Shown in pieces: positions 7,379-14,782 of a stretch of DNA of 16,583 nucleotides (its first letter is position 1; each line of letters starts with the position of its first letter). Source of the DNA: JANSYP01 sp039184415 (GTDB taxonomy: Bacteria > Pseudomonadota > Alphaproteobacteria > Rhodobacterales > Rhodobacteraceae). The notes under the pieces were generated by a model that was given only the letters and a program-made list of their open reading frames with translations, was not told the origin of the DNA and searched no databases. Location: assembly GCA_039184415.1 (NCBI GenBank), contig JBCDBB010000084.1, positions 1-16,583 on the forward strand, read 5' to 3'. The position numbers and the translations under genes are program-made.

Positions 7379-8324
7379 CTTCGGTCGCCTTTTTCTTGCC
7401 CTTGATCGGAGGGATCGGGAATTTCGGCTCGCCCGGCTTCAGGATGAAGTCGTATTCACAGGTGTAGAAGGGCAGCGTCGCGCCCGGATGGTCGGGATGT
7501 GGCTCGGTATGTTTCACCAGCTTGCCGCAGATCTGTTTCTTCGCACCGAACACCACGTCCTCGGCCATTGCTTGGTCATCGTCGGTGAAGATCTGGGTGA
7601 TGAGCGTCTTGTGCGCGGGCGCCGAGACGATGAAATGGACATGGGCAGGGCGCATCGGATTGCGGTTCTGCGCAATCAGCAGATCGCCCGCGGGACCGAA
7701 GGTCGGCACCGGGTAGCCCGCGGGCGCGATGGAGTGGAAGAGGTAGCGCCCGTCCGCCCCAGTCTGCTGGATGCCTCGGAGATTGTAATCGGCCTGGGTC
7801 GGGTCCTGGTTTTCGTAAAGCCCCTCGGGCGAGGCCTGCCAGATATCGAGCGTCGCGCCCGCCACCGGCGTGCCGTCGAGCTCCAGCACCCGGCCGGTGA
7901 TGAAAAGTTCAAGGCCCGGCGTGTCCGACCGCGCGATGGTCTCGCCAAAACCGCAGGGCGGGCTCTCGCCGCGGTAGAAAGGGCCGAGAAGCGCCGACAT
8001 CGTTTCGCCCTGCATCCCGTCATTGTTGATCAGATCGATCAGCGTCGAGATGCCCAGAATGTCGGCGGCCAGGACCGTCTCGTTATGGCTATCGTCGGTC
8101 AGCTGCCCGAGCCGCGTGATCCAGTTGAGCCCGAACTCGAACTCCTGCTCCGTGGGGCGCACCTCGCGGATGAAGGCGTGGGTGTGCTTGACGAGGGCGG
8201 TCATGATCTCCTTCAGCCGTGCGTCGTCGGTGTCGGCCATCGCGTTCAGCACCTTGGGCGTCACCTGGTCTTCACGGGAAATGATCAGATCGGTCAGCGC
8301 CGTGTCTTTTTCGGTCTGGGGCAT
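7371..8324 (-). CDS. Intradiol ring-cleavage dioxygenase, hydroxyquinol 1,2-dioxygenase type
   Basis: A non-haem Fe(III) enzyme that opens a catechol-type ring between the two hydroxyls. The 317-residue protein has the helical N-terminal dioxygenase domain (about 20-105), the LLGPFYRGE junction (112-120), then the beta-sandwich. All four iron ligands are present: Y170 (EGLYENQ), Y204 (PAGYPVP), and H228 and H230 (RPAHVHF). LLGPFY resembles hydroxyquinol rather than catechol dioxygenases, so the product would be maleylacetate (via 3-hydroxymuconate); catechol 1,2-dioxygenase is the alternative. The tail is Pro/Lys rich (PIPPIKGKKK). The start at 8324 is chosen for a strong AAAGGAG six to seven bases upstream. 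An in-frame ATG at 8396 overlaps the dctM stop (ATGA) and would add 24 residues. It is the enzyme that defines the operon. Confidence 0.9.
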   Translation of the reverse strand: MPQTEKDTALTDLIISREDQVTPKVLNAMADTDDARLKEIMTALVKHTHAFIREVRPTEQEFEFGLNWITRLGQLTDDSHNETVLAADILGISTLIDLINNDGMQGETMSALLGPFYRGESPPCGFGETIARSDTPGLELFITGRVLELDGTPVAGATLDIWQASPEGLYENQDPTQADYNLRGIQQTGADGRYLFHSIAPAGYPVPTFGPAGDLLIAQNRNPMRPAHVHFIVSAPAHKTLITQIFTDDDQAMAEDVVFGAKKQICGKLVKHTEPHPDHPGATLPFYTCEYDFILKPGEPKFPIPPIKGKKKATEDA

Positions 8325-8392
8325 CGCCGTCTCCTTTCGAGGGTTCTGGCCGTCGCCGAGGTGGCGGGCAGTCTTGTCTGTCGGCATCGCGG

Positions 8393-9802
8393 TCATTGCG
8401 CGACGCTCTGGGTGCGCCATTGCTCGATCAGGTCCGGCAGGAAGAGCGAGATCGAGGGCGTGTAGGTGATCACGATCAGTGCAGTCAGCAGCACCGCGAG
8501 CCAGGGCAGGGCCGCCTTTGCCGCCCAGAGCAGGCTCTTTTTCGTGATCCCGGCGGCGACGAAGAGGTTCAGCCCGACGGGTGGCGTCAGCAGGCCGATC
8601 TCCATGTTCACGACCATGATGATCCCCAGGTGGATCGGGTCGATCCCCAGCTCGATGGCAATCGGAAAGAGGATCGGCGCAAGGATCAGGATCACGCCCG
8701 AGGGCTCCATGAAGTTGCCCGCGATCAGCATCAGGACGTTGATCAGGAGCAGGAACATGAGCGGGCTGAGACCGGCATTGGTCACCGCTTCGGCGATGGT
8801 TTGAGGGATCCGTTCGGTGGTCAGCACATGGGCGAAGAGCATGGCGTTCGCGATCACGAAGAGAAGCATGATCGACACCTTCGCGCCTTCGAGGATCGTG
8901 TGCCGCACCTCGTGGTCGAAGGGCGAGAGCGCGATCCCCTTCACTGTGAGCGCGAGATTCCGGACGATGGAGGCGGGTAGAGCTTCGTCCGGCTTGCGCC
9001 AGGGCGTGCCACGGACAGGCCCCATGTCGCGGTAGCCCACGACGGCGATCAGGAAGGCGTAGACCGCAGAGACGGCCGCCGCCTCGGTCGGGCTGGCGAT
9101 GCCGCCATAGATAGAGCCCAGCACGATGACGATCAGGAAGAGACCGCCGAAGGCGCTCAGGGCGGAGGCCGAAATCTCCTGCAGACCGGCAAAGGGCAGG
9201 GCGGGGAGGTTTCGGACCCGGGCGACGACGTAGATCGTCACGAGCAGCATCGCGGTGATCATGAGGCCGGGGATGAAGCCGGCCATGAACATCTTGGCGG
9301 CCGAAACCTCGGTCGCCGCGGCGTAGACGATCATCACGATCGAGGGTGGGATGAGAATTCCCAGCGTGCCGGCATTCATGACGACGCCGGTCGCCATGGT
9401 CTGGCTGTAGCCGGCGCGCACCATGGCAGCGATGCAGATGCTCCCGATCGCGGCGACGGTTGCCGGGGAGGACCCGGAGACGGCGGCGAAGAAGGTGCAG
9501 GCGAGAACCGATGCCATGGCCAGACCGCCGCGGAAATGCCCGACGAGGGCGGTCGCAAAGCGGATCAGGCGCTGGGCGACGCCGCCGGTCGTCAGGAATG
9601 CCGACGCGAGGATAAAGAACGGCACCGCGAGAAGGACGTATTTGGTCGAGGTGTTCTGAAAGAACTTGAGCGCCAGGGACGCAAGCGAGTCGCTGGAGAA
9701 GAACACGACCGAGAGAACGCTTGCCAGGCCCAGCGAAAAGGCAACCGGCATGCCGATGATCATGAAGAAGAAGAGCGACGCGAAGAGAAACGCGGTGACC
9801 AT
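8393..9802 (-). CDS. dctM: TRAP transporter large permease DctM
   Basis: The ion-coupled translocating subunit of a TRAP importer in the inner membrane. The 469 residues are mostly hydrophobic helices with family motifs: GSSPATVAAIG (110-120), GILIPPS (148-154), ASPTEAAAV (236-244) and PPVGLNLFV (407-415). It is longer than the usual roughly 426 residues. The extra length is a polar loop at about 257-300 (rich in Arg, Pro, Asp) between the two halves. The start is two bases beyond the dctQ stop. Its stop codon overlaps an alternative ATG of the downstream dioxygenase gene, tying transport to catabolism. The substrate cannot be read from this subunit. Confidence 0.95.
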   Translation of the reverse strand: MVTAFLFASLFFFMIIGMPVAFSLGLASVLSVVFFSSDSLASLALKFFQNTSTKYVLLAVPFFILASAFLTTGGVAQRLIRFATALVGHFRGGLAMASVLACTFFAAVSGSSPATVAAIGSICIAAMVRAGYSQTMATGVVMNAGTLGILIPPSIVMIVYAAATEVSAAKMFMAGFIPGLMITAMLLVTIYVVARVRNLPALPFAGLQEISASALSAFGGLFLIVIVLGSIYGGIASPTEAAAVSAVYAFLIAVVGYRDMGPVRGTPWRKPDEALPASIVRNLALTVKGIALSPFDHEVRHTILEGAKVSIMLLFVIANAMLFAHVLTTERIPQTIAEAVTNAGLSPLMFLLLINVLMLIAGNFMEPSGVILILAPILFPIAIELGIDPIHLGIIMVVNMEIGLLTPPVGLNLFVAAGITKKSLLWAAKAALPWLAVLLTALIVITYTPSISLFLPDLIEQWRTQSVAQ

Positions 9803-9804
9803 GG

Positions 9805-10362
9805 TTACTTCCTCCCCGCGTCGGGTTGCTTGGTCTGCGCGTCATGTTCGGCGAGAGCGTCGAGAGCTTCCTGGGCCTCATCAAGATGCTTGAAGCCATC
9901 GGCCTCGCCGCGCAGCACCGCGAGCAGCAACGCGACGAGCCGGGCACCCAGCAAGAGAAAGCACAGCAGGACGGCGGACTGGCCGAGCCAGCGCGGAATG
10001 GCGACGTCCTCCATCTCGATGCCGAGTTGGAACATGCGGCCGAGATATTCCCACGCCGCCACCGCAAGGATGCCGCAATAGAGCAGGCTTAGCCCGATGG
10101 CGAGCACCGCGACGGCCCGTTTCACCGGCCCGTCGAGCAGATTGACGACCGCGTCGACGGCGATGTGTGCGCCGACGCGGAGGGCGTAGGAGGCGCCGAT
10201 CAGAATGAACCAGGCGCCGAGATACAGGGACACTTCCTGCGCCCAGATCACCCCCGTGCCAAACCCGAACCGCAGAATGACCTCCACGAATACGAGCAGC
10301 GTGAGTGCGACGAGAAGCAGACCGATCAGGGTCTCTTCCACAGCCTCCAACAACGCCTTCAT
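9805..10362 (-). CDS. dctQ: TRAP transporter small permease DctQ
   Basis: A 185-residue four-helix membrane subunit that pairs with DctM. The signature WAQEVSLYLGAWFILIGA followed by LRVGAHIAVD (second helix and following loop) is typical of DctQ. The C-terminal 30 residues are a polar, acidic cytoplasmic tail (DEAQEALDALAEHDAQ) of no known role. The start ATG at 10362 has GGAGGAG upstream. The gene lies 42 bases after the binding-protein stop and 2 bases before dctM. Confidence 0.93.
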   Translation of the reverse strand: MKALLEAVEETLIGLLLVALTLLVFVEVILRFGFGTGVIWAQEVSLYLGAWFILIGASYALRVGAHIAVDAVVNLLDGPVKRAVAVLAIGLSLLYCGILAVAAWEYLGRMFQLGIEMEDVAIPRWLGQSAVLLCFLLLGARLVALLLAVLRGEADGFKHLDEAQEALDALAEHDAQTKQPDAGRK

Positions 10363-10404
10363 TCCAAGCTCCTCCTCCGCCTGACGGTTATTGCGGGGCG
10401 TGGA

Positions 10405-11391
10405 TCAGCTGCCGGCGTTGGCGGCGGCGTTGATCATGTCGGGACCGATCTCTGCCTCGAATTGCTCCCAGACCGGACGCATGGCCTCGACCCACATGGC
10501 GCGCTGTTCCGGCGTGATTTCATGCACCGTGGCGTAGCCCGAGGCTTCGACATTGGCGCGGCCTTCGGCGTCCTTGGCCGCAGAGAGCTCGTTGCCATAG
10601 GCGATCGCTTCCTGAAGCGCCTCTTCGACCACCGGCTTCACGTCGTCCGGCATGTTGTTCCAGAACTCTTCGTTCGACGCGACGAGATGCTCGATCACGC
10701 CGTGATTGGTGACGGTGATGTGGTCCTGCACCTCGTGGAACTTGCGCGAATAGATGTTCGACCAGGTGTTTTCCTGACCGTCGATGGCCTTGGTCTGGAG
10801 CAGCACGAAGACCTCGGAGAAGGGTTTCTTCAGCGGGGCCGCGTCGAGCGCGTCGAATTGGGCCGCGAGCACGTCCGACGACTGGATGCGGAACTTCAGG
10901 CCCTCGGCGTCGCTCGGCTCCAGAAGCGGTGTGTTGGCCGACATCTGCTTCAGACCGTTATGCAGATAGCCGAGACCGACGATGCCGCTGCCATCGAGAG
11001 ACGTCAGAAGCTCCTGACCCTCCGGGCTGGCCTGGAAGCGCTCCACGGCCTCCATGTCGGGGAAGAGAAACGGCAGGTCGAAGAGCTGGAGTGCCGGTGT
11101 GTATTTCTTGAACTTGGACAGCGACACGGCCACGAGCTGGATATCGTTGAAGATCAGCGCGGGCAGCGACGCGTCGTCGGTATAGAGCTGAGAACTCGGG
11201 AAAACCTCCACATCGACGCGGCCGGGCAGCCGCTCTTCCACGAGCTCCTCGAACTTGAGCGCCATTTGGCCCTTGGGCGTGCTCTCGGCCAGGACATGGC
11301 TGAATTTGATCGTGATATCGGCGGCACTGGCCATCGACGTTGCCGCCACAAGGGCGGTACTGGCCAGGGCGGCGAAAGTGAACGAGCGCAT
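10405..11391 (-). CDS. dctP: TRAP transporter periplasmic solute-binding protein DctP
   Basis: The periplasmic receptor that captures the operon's substrate, 328 residues. Residues 1-23 form a Sec signal peptide ending MASA before ADITIKF. The mature protein follows the DctP pattern: FSHVLAESTPKG near the N-terminus, FRIQSS (167-172) with R168 at the position that usually binds a substrate carboxylate, and EVFVLLQTKAIDGQEN (193-208). An organic acid is therefore the expected ligand. The start at 11391 is chosen because the signal peptide begins there and GGAGGAA lies upstream; an in-frame TTG at 11433 would lie inside an operator palindrome. It is the first gene of the eight-gene operon and the one directly behind the controlled promoter. 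Confidence 0.95.
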   Translation of the reverse strand: MRSFTFAALASTALVAATSMASAADITIKFSHVLAESTPKGQMALKFEELVEERLPGRVDVEVFPSSQLYTDDASLPALIFNDIQLVAVSLSKFKKYTPALQLFDLPFLFPDMEAVERFQASPEGQELLTSLDGSGIVGLGYLHNGLKQMSANTPLLEPSDAEGLKFRIQSSDVLAAQFDALDAAPLKKPFSEVFVLLQTKAIDGQENTWSNIYSRKFHEVQDHITVTNHGVIEHLVASNEEFWNNMPDDVKPVVEEALQEAIAYGNELSAAKDAEGRANVEASGYATVHEITPEQRAMWVEAMRPVWEQFEAEIGPDMINAAANAGS

Positions 11392-11429
11392 TTCCGGGTT
11401 CCTCCATGAAGTGAGATCGATCCTGTTGT

Positions 11430-11441
11430 GCAATCGATTGC
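11430..11441. promoter_or_regulatory. LacI-type operator O1 (perfect 12-bp palindrome)
   Basis: GCAATCGATTGC, a perfect palindrome with the central CG typical of LacI-family operators, lies just downstream of the -10 of the predicted operon promoter. Bound repressor here would cover the transcription start. It is identical to O2, with centres 57 bp apart. Confidence 0.82.
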
Positions 11442-11446
11442 TTAGG

Positions 11447-11476
11447 GGCTTAGCAAACGGTTCGATGGCGGGTCAA
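11447..11476 (-). promoter_or_regulatory. Predicted promoter of the dctP catabolic operon
   Basis: On the minus strand TTGACC (11476-11471) and TAAGCC (11452-11447) are separated by 18 bases. The -35 is good and the -10 is modest. The promoter lies between the two operators and points to dctP, giving a leader of about 50 bases. Confidence 0.5.
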
Positions 11477-11486
11477 CGATAATTAC

Positions 11487-11498
11487 GCAATCGATTGC
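11487..11498. promoter_or_regulatory. LacI-type operator O2 (perfect 12-bp palindrome)
   Basis: A second exact copy of GCAATCGATTGC, 43 bases upstream of the regulator's ATG. It overlaps the predicted -35 box of the regulator promoter and lies just upstream of the operon -35. This suggests autorepression and, together with O1, DNA looping. Confidence 0.82.
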
Positions 11499-11523
11499 AT
11501 GATTGCGATAACAGCCTTATGCT
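11495..11523 (+). promoter_or_regulatory. Predicted promoter of the LacI-family regulator gene
   Basis: TTGCAT (11495-11500) and TATGCT (11518-11523) are 17 bases apart, a good sigma-70 arrangement. The -35 shares four bases with operator O2. Transcription would start near 11530, leaving a very short leader. Confidence 0.5.
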
Positions 11524-11540
11524 GTAGGACGTTGGGGAGA

Positions 11541-12575
11541 ATGGTTTTGAACAAGCGCGTGACATTGAAGGACATCGCCAGGGCGACCGGGGTTCATGTT
11601 TCCACCGTTTCCCGGGCGCTTGATCCGAATCGGCAGAAGACCCTGACCGAAGATGTGGTCGAGAAAATCCGCGCCACTGCGGCGGAGCTCGGCTACAGGC
11701 CCAACCGCGTCGCCTACAGCCTTCGGACCAACAAGACGATGACGATCGGGGTGATGATCCCCGACATCACCAACATGATCTTTCCACCGATCGTTCGCGG
11801 GATCGAAAGCGTGATGGAGCCGAGCGGCTACGCCGCCATCATCGTCAACACGGACAGCCAGCGCGGGCGCGAGGCGGAACTTCTGGAGATCCTGCGCGAC
11901 CGTGGCGTGGACGGCATCATTCATACCGCCGCGTTGCTCAGCGAGCCCTCGATCGTCGACGCGGCACAGAAGGGGCTGCCAGTCGTCACGCTCAACCGGC
12001 GCAACGACGATGCGAGTATTCCTTTTGTCATCAATGACGACGCTGCGGGTGTTCGGGCGGTGTTCGAGCATCTGAGATCCAATGGACATGAGGCTATCGC
12101 CCATCTCGCCGGGCCATCGGACCTCTCGACGGGCCAGTTGCGTTGCCGCGCCTTTGTCGATGTCGCGCGGGATCATGGCGCGAGCAGCGCGGACCTGACG
12201 ATCTCCGAAGCGCAGCGGTTCGACGAGGAGGAGGGCCTGCGCTGCACCTTCCACATCCTCGATACCGCGCCGGACACCACTGCCATTCTCTGCGCAAATG
12301 ACCGGCTGGCGCTTGGCGCGCTTCAGGCCTTGCGCGACCGGGGCCTCGACTGTCCCCGGGATGTCTCGGTCACAGGGTTCAACGACATGCCTTTCCTGGA
12401 CATGATCCCTCCGGGTCTCACGACGGTGCGGATCCAGCAGTTCGAAGCGGGCAGGATCGCGGCGGAGCACCTGTTGGCCATGCTGTGCGGAAACACGGCG
12501 CTGGTGCCGCACGAAACAATTCTGCCGGTAGCGCTGGTCGAGCGTGCAAGCGTTGCGGCGCCCCGGGCGCTGTGA
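11541..12575 (+). CDS. LacI-family transcriptional regulator of the catabolic operon
   Basis: A 344-residue repressor-type protein, full length. The N-terminal helix-turn-helix VTLKDIARATGVHVSTVSRA (7-26) and the hinge region around RPNRVAYSLRTNKT (53-66) are classic LacI/GalR. The periplasmic-binding-protein-like effector domain follows, starting TIGVMIPDITNMIF and ending with the GFNDMPF segment. It is divergent from the operon and almost certainly binds the two GCAATCGATTGC sites, repressing the operon and itself until an inducer (substrate or intermediate) binds. A LacI regulator over a ring-cleavage operon is uncommon; such genes are more often under LysR, IclR or GntR control. The ATG at 11541 has AGGAC ten to eleven bases upstream. 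A TTG at 11547 with GGGGAG seven bases upstream is an alternative start. Confidence 0.94.
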   Translation: MVLNKRVTLKDIARATGVHVSTVSRALDPNRQKTLTEDVVEKIRATAAELGYRPNRVAYSLRTNKTMTIGVMIPDITNMIFPPIVRGIESVMEPSGYAAIIVNTDSQRGREAELLEILRDRGVDGIIHTAALLSEPSIVDAAQKGLPVVTLNRRNDDASIPFVINDDAAGVRAVFEHLRSNGHEAIAHLAGPSDLSTGQLRCRAFVDVARDHGASSADLTISEAQRFDEEEGLRCTFHILDTAPDTTAILCANDRLALGALQALRDRGLDCPRDVSVTGFNDMPFLDMIPPGLTTVRIQQFEAGRIAAEHLLAMLCGNTALVPHETILPVALVERASVAAPRAL

Positions 12576-12697
12576 TCGGGTGATTGCCGGCCGCCGCTCA
12601 AAGTAGCTTGCAGCGCAACATCCTGTGGACGTGTGCGGTCAGCGACGGCGAAACAAGGTCGAATCCCAAAACGGCCTCGCGAAGCCGAGAAATCGAG

Positions 12698-12711
12698 CCG
12701 GTTCGGACCGG
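12698..12711. terminator. Small hairpin between convergent LacI and LysR genes
   Basis: CCGGT-TCGG-ACCGG forms a 5-bp stem with a 4-base loop in the 178-bp gap between the two convergent stops. There is no T-tract on either side, so termination is only a possibility. Nothing else is evident in this gap. Confidence 0.2.
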
Positions 12712-12753
12712 TCGAGCGGTCTGGACGCGATGCGACGGCGCTGGCGCCAAGCC

Positions 12754-13674
12754 TCAAGCTTTGGCAAGCGGAAACTCAAACCCGTCGATATCGACCAGAA
12801 ACGCCTCAAAGAAGTCGGTAAAGGTCGCGACCAGAGGAGGCAGCGCCTCGTAAGGGGGATAGTAGAGCGATAGCCAGAGCGACGATACCGACCATTCCGG
12901 CAACACGTGTTCGACGCTGCCTTGCCGCAAACCGTTTGCGACAATGAACTCGGGTAGGACGGCGAGGCCGGCGTCGGCTTGCACCAGGGCATAGAGAAAA
13001 TCGCCGTTGTTGCTCACGAGCTCGCTGCCGGCCAAGACGGTACGCCTCAGCGATCCGCGCTGCAGTTTCCAGGTCTCCGGCTCCTTGCCGTGCCCGTAGG
13101 ATAGGCAGGTCTTGCGGTCGAGTTGCTCCGGGCTCTCGGGGCGTTCATGGCTTTCGAAAAAACCCGTCGAGGCGACCATGTAGCGCGGGATTTCGCAGAC
13201 CTTGCGCCAGATGCTCGATTTGTCCTGCGGCGGTTCGGACACGCGCACGGCCAGATCGCAATCCTCTTCCAGGATGTTCACCAGCTGATCCGTCATGCGC
13301 ATCACCAGCTCGATATTGGGATAGGCCAGGCGAAAGCTCTCGACCAGTTTCGGCATCAGCCGCTGGCCGAAAGACATCGGCGCGTTGATCGAAAGCCGGC
13401 CGCGATAGGGTTGGGCGTCCCGGTCGAGATCCTCTTTGATGCGGTCGAACTCTTCGATCAGAGGGCGGTAGCGGGCGGCGACCAGCGCTCCGGCCGAGGT
13501 GAGAGAGACCTGTCGCGTCGTGCGCAGCAAGAGCTGCTGGTCGAGCTCCGCTTCGAGCCGCGCAACGATCCGCGTCACGGTCGCTGGCGTCATGCGCAGT
13601 GCCTTTGCCGCTCCGGCGAAGCTTTGCTGCGAGGCCACTTCGAGAAAGACCCGGATGGGTTTGAGTTCCTGCAT
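12754..13674 (-). CDS. LysR-family transcriptional regulator
   Basis: A 306-residue LysR-type regulator, full length. The winged helix-turn-helix spans about residues 5-62, with SFAGAAKALRMTPATVTRIV (18-37) as the recognition region. The co-inducer-binding domain begins at about residue 92 (GRLSINAPMSFGQRLMP) and belongs to the common CrgA/DmlR-like subgroup in appearance. It is divergent from the ring-cleaving dioxygenase gene across a 111-bp AT-rich gap, so it most likely controls that operon, responding to an aromatic or quinone-type ligand. The start at 13674 gives the standard N-terminus, but no clear Shine-Dalgarno precedes it, suggesting low translation or a nearly leaderless mRNA. Confidence 0.92.
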   Translation of the reverse strand: MQELKPIRVFLEVASQQSFAGAAKALRMTPATVTRIVARLEAELDQQLLLRTTRQVSLTSAGALVAARYRPLIEEFDRIKEDLDRDAQPYRGRLSINAPMSFGQRLMPKLVESFRLAYPNIELVMRMTDQLVNILEEDCDLAVRVSEPPQDKSSIWRKVCEIPRYMVASTGFFESHERPESPEQLDRKTCLSYGHGKEPETWKLQRGSLRRTVLAGSELVSNNGDFLYALVQADAGLAVLPEFIVANGLRQGSVEHVLPEWSVSSLWLSLYYPPYEALPPLVATFTDFFEAFLVDIDGFEFPLAKA

Positions 13675-13679
13675 TCGCG

Positions 13680-13699
13680 ATTATTACGCTCGTGATAAT
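13680..13699. promoter_or_regulatory. Imperfect palindrome, candidate LysR-regulator binding site
   Basis: ATTAT-N-ACG-NN-CGT-N-ATAAT, a 20-bp inverted repeat with 8 of 10 symmetric pairs, lies 6-25 bases upstream of the LysR start codon. Its position over the regulator's own promoter fits autorepression plus control of the divergent operon. The regulator-site pairing is inferred from position only. Confidence 0.5.
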
Positions 13700-13703
13700 T
13701 ATA
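13698..13703 (-). promoter_or_regulatory. Candidate -10 box for the LysR gene
   Basis: A perfect TATAAT on the minus strand, about 24 bases upstream of the LysR ATG, overlapping the edge of the palindrome. There is no good -35 at 16-18 bases. Transcription would start near 13691, giving a leader of about 17 bases. Confidence 0.35.
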
Positions 13704-13713
13704 AATGCAATAA

Positions 13714-13729
13714 CATTATCATTATCATT
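13714..13729. repeat. Short tandem hexamer repeat (CATTAT, 2.7 copies)
   Basis: CATTAT repeats twice and is followed by CATT in the divergent AT-rich control region. It could be part of an extended regulator site or an UP-like/bendable element for the dioxygenase promoter. The contrast with the GC-rich surroundings is striking. Confidence 0.5.
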
Positions 13730-13785
13730 CAGCCCGCGAGCCTTACTTAAGGTCACAGGAACACACGGACCGCTCGAGGCAGAAG

Positions 13786-14718
13786 ATGGATAAGCTCGTC
13801 AAGGGTTTGCATCACGTCACATCGATGGCGACAGACGCAAACGAAAACAATGCCTTCTTCACAAAGACGCTCGGTCTGCGGCGGGTGAAGAAGACGGTCA
13901 ATTTCGACTCTCCCGAAACCTACCACCTCTACTATGGCGACGAGGCCGGCACGCCTGGCTCGGTCATGACCTATTTTCCGTTCGGACGGATGCCGAGAGG
14001 GACCCGCGGCGCAGGCGAGGTCGGCGTGACCGAGTTTGCCGTGGCCCCCGGTGCCCTGAAATACTGGAAGACCCGCCTCGCGGGCCATGGTGTCAGCGGC
14101 CTGCGCGAGGGTCGTTTTCTCGGCGAACAGCGCCTGGAATTCGACGGTCCGGATGGCGAAAGCCTCGCGCTCGTGGAGAGCGCGCCGGGTGGGCGTCTGC
14201 CATGGACCGGTGGAGAGGTGCCGTCCGATGTCGGCATTCTAGGCTTTCGCGGTGCACGCCTTCGGCTGCGCGACACGGCGGCCACGGGCGAGTTGCTCCG
14301 CTTCATGGGGTACCGCGAGGACGCGAAGGCCGGGAATGTGACCCGCTACCGGATCGAGGGCGGAAACGCGGCGAACATTATCGACCTCGAAGAGCTGCCC
14401 GACGCCGCCCATGCCCAGCAGGGCGCAGGATCGGTCCACCACATCGCCTTTGCCGTCAAGGATCGCGCGGACCAGGCCGAGGTGCGCAAGGCGCTGATGG
14501 ACACCGGATACCAGGTCACTCCGGTGATCGACCGGGACTATTTCTGGGCGATCTATTTCCGCACTCCGGGGGGCGTGCTCTTCGAGATTGCCACGAACGA
14601 GCCCGGTTTCGACCGCGACGAAGACGCAATGCATCTGGGCGAAGCGCTGCAACTTCCCGAACGCTATCGCCCGTATCGCGCGCAGATCGAACGCAAGCTT
14701 CAAACCATCGCCGAGTGA
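13786..14718 (+). CDS. VOC-family ring-cleaving (extradiol-type) dioxygenase
   Basis: A 310-residue protein with two vicinal-oxygen-chelate domains, resembling the ring-cleaving dioxygenases of the MhqA/MhqO (hydroquinone dioxygenase) group. The Fe(II) triad is intact: H10 in GLHHVTSM, H219 in GSVHHIAFAVKD (215-226) and E267 in GGVLFEIAT (262-270). An ITG-like intradiol pattern is absent, so it is unrelated to the dioxygenase at 7371-8324. Family members open hydroquinones or (halo)catechols, often in quinone detoxification. The exact substrate is open. The start at 13786 matches the family N-terminus (short lead, then GLHHVT) with a modest GAGG upstream. It leads the plus-strand cluster facing the LysR gene. 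Confidence 0.9.
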   Translation: MDKLVKGLHHVTSMATDANENNAFFTKTLGLRRVKKTVNFDSPETYHLYYGDEAGTPGSVMTYFPFGRMPRGTRGAGEVGVTEFAVAPGALKYWKTRLAGHGVSGLREGRFLGEQRLEFDGPDGESLALVESAPGGRLPWTGGEVPSDVGILGFRGARLRLRDTAATGELLRFMGYREDAKAGNVTRYRIEGGNAANIIDLEELPDAAHAQQGAGSVHHIAFAVKDRADQAEVRKALMDTGYQVTPVIDRDYFWAIYFRTPGGVLFEIATNEPGFDRDEDAMHLGEALQLPERYRPYRAQIERKLQTIAE

Positions 14719-14782
14719 CATCGATACCATGCCCGCCCTGCGCAAACCGCCCGGAGCGTCAGATTTACGAGGAGACCGCCCC

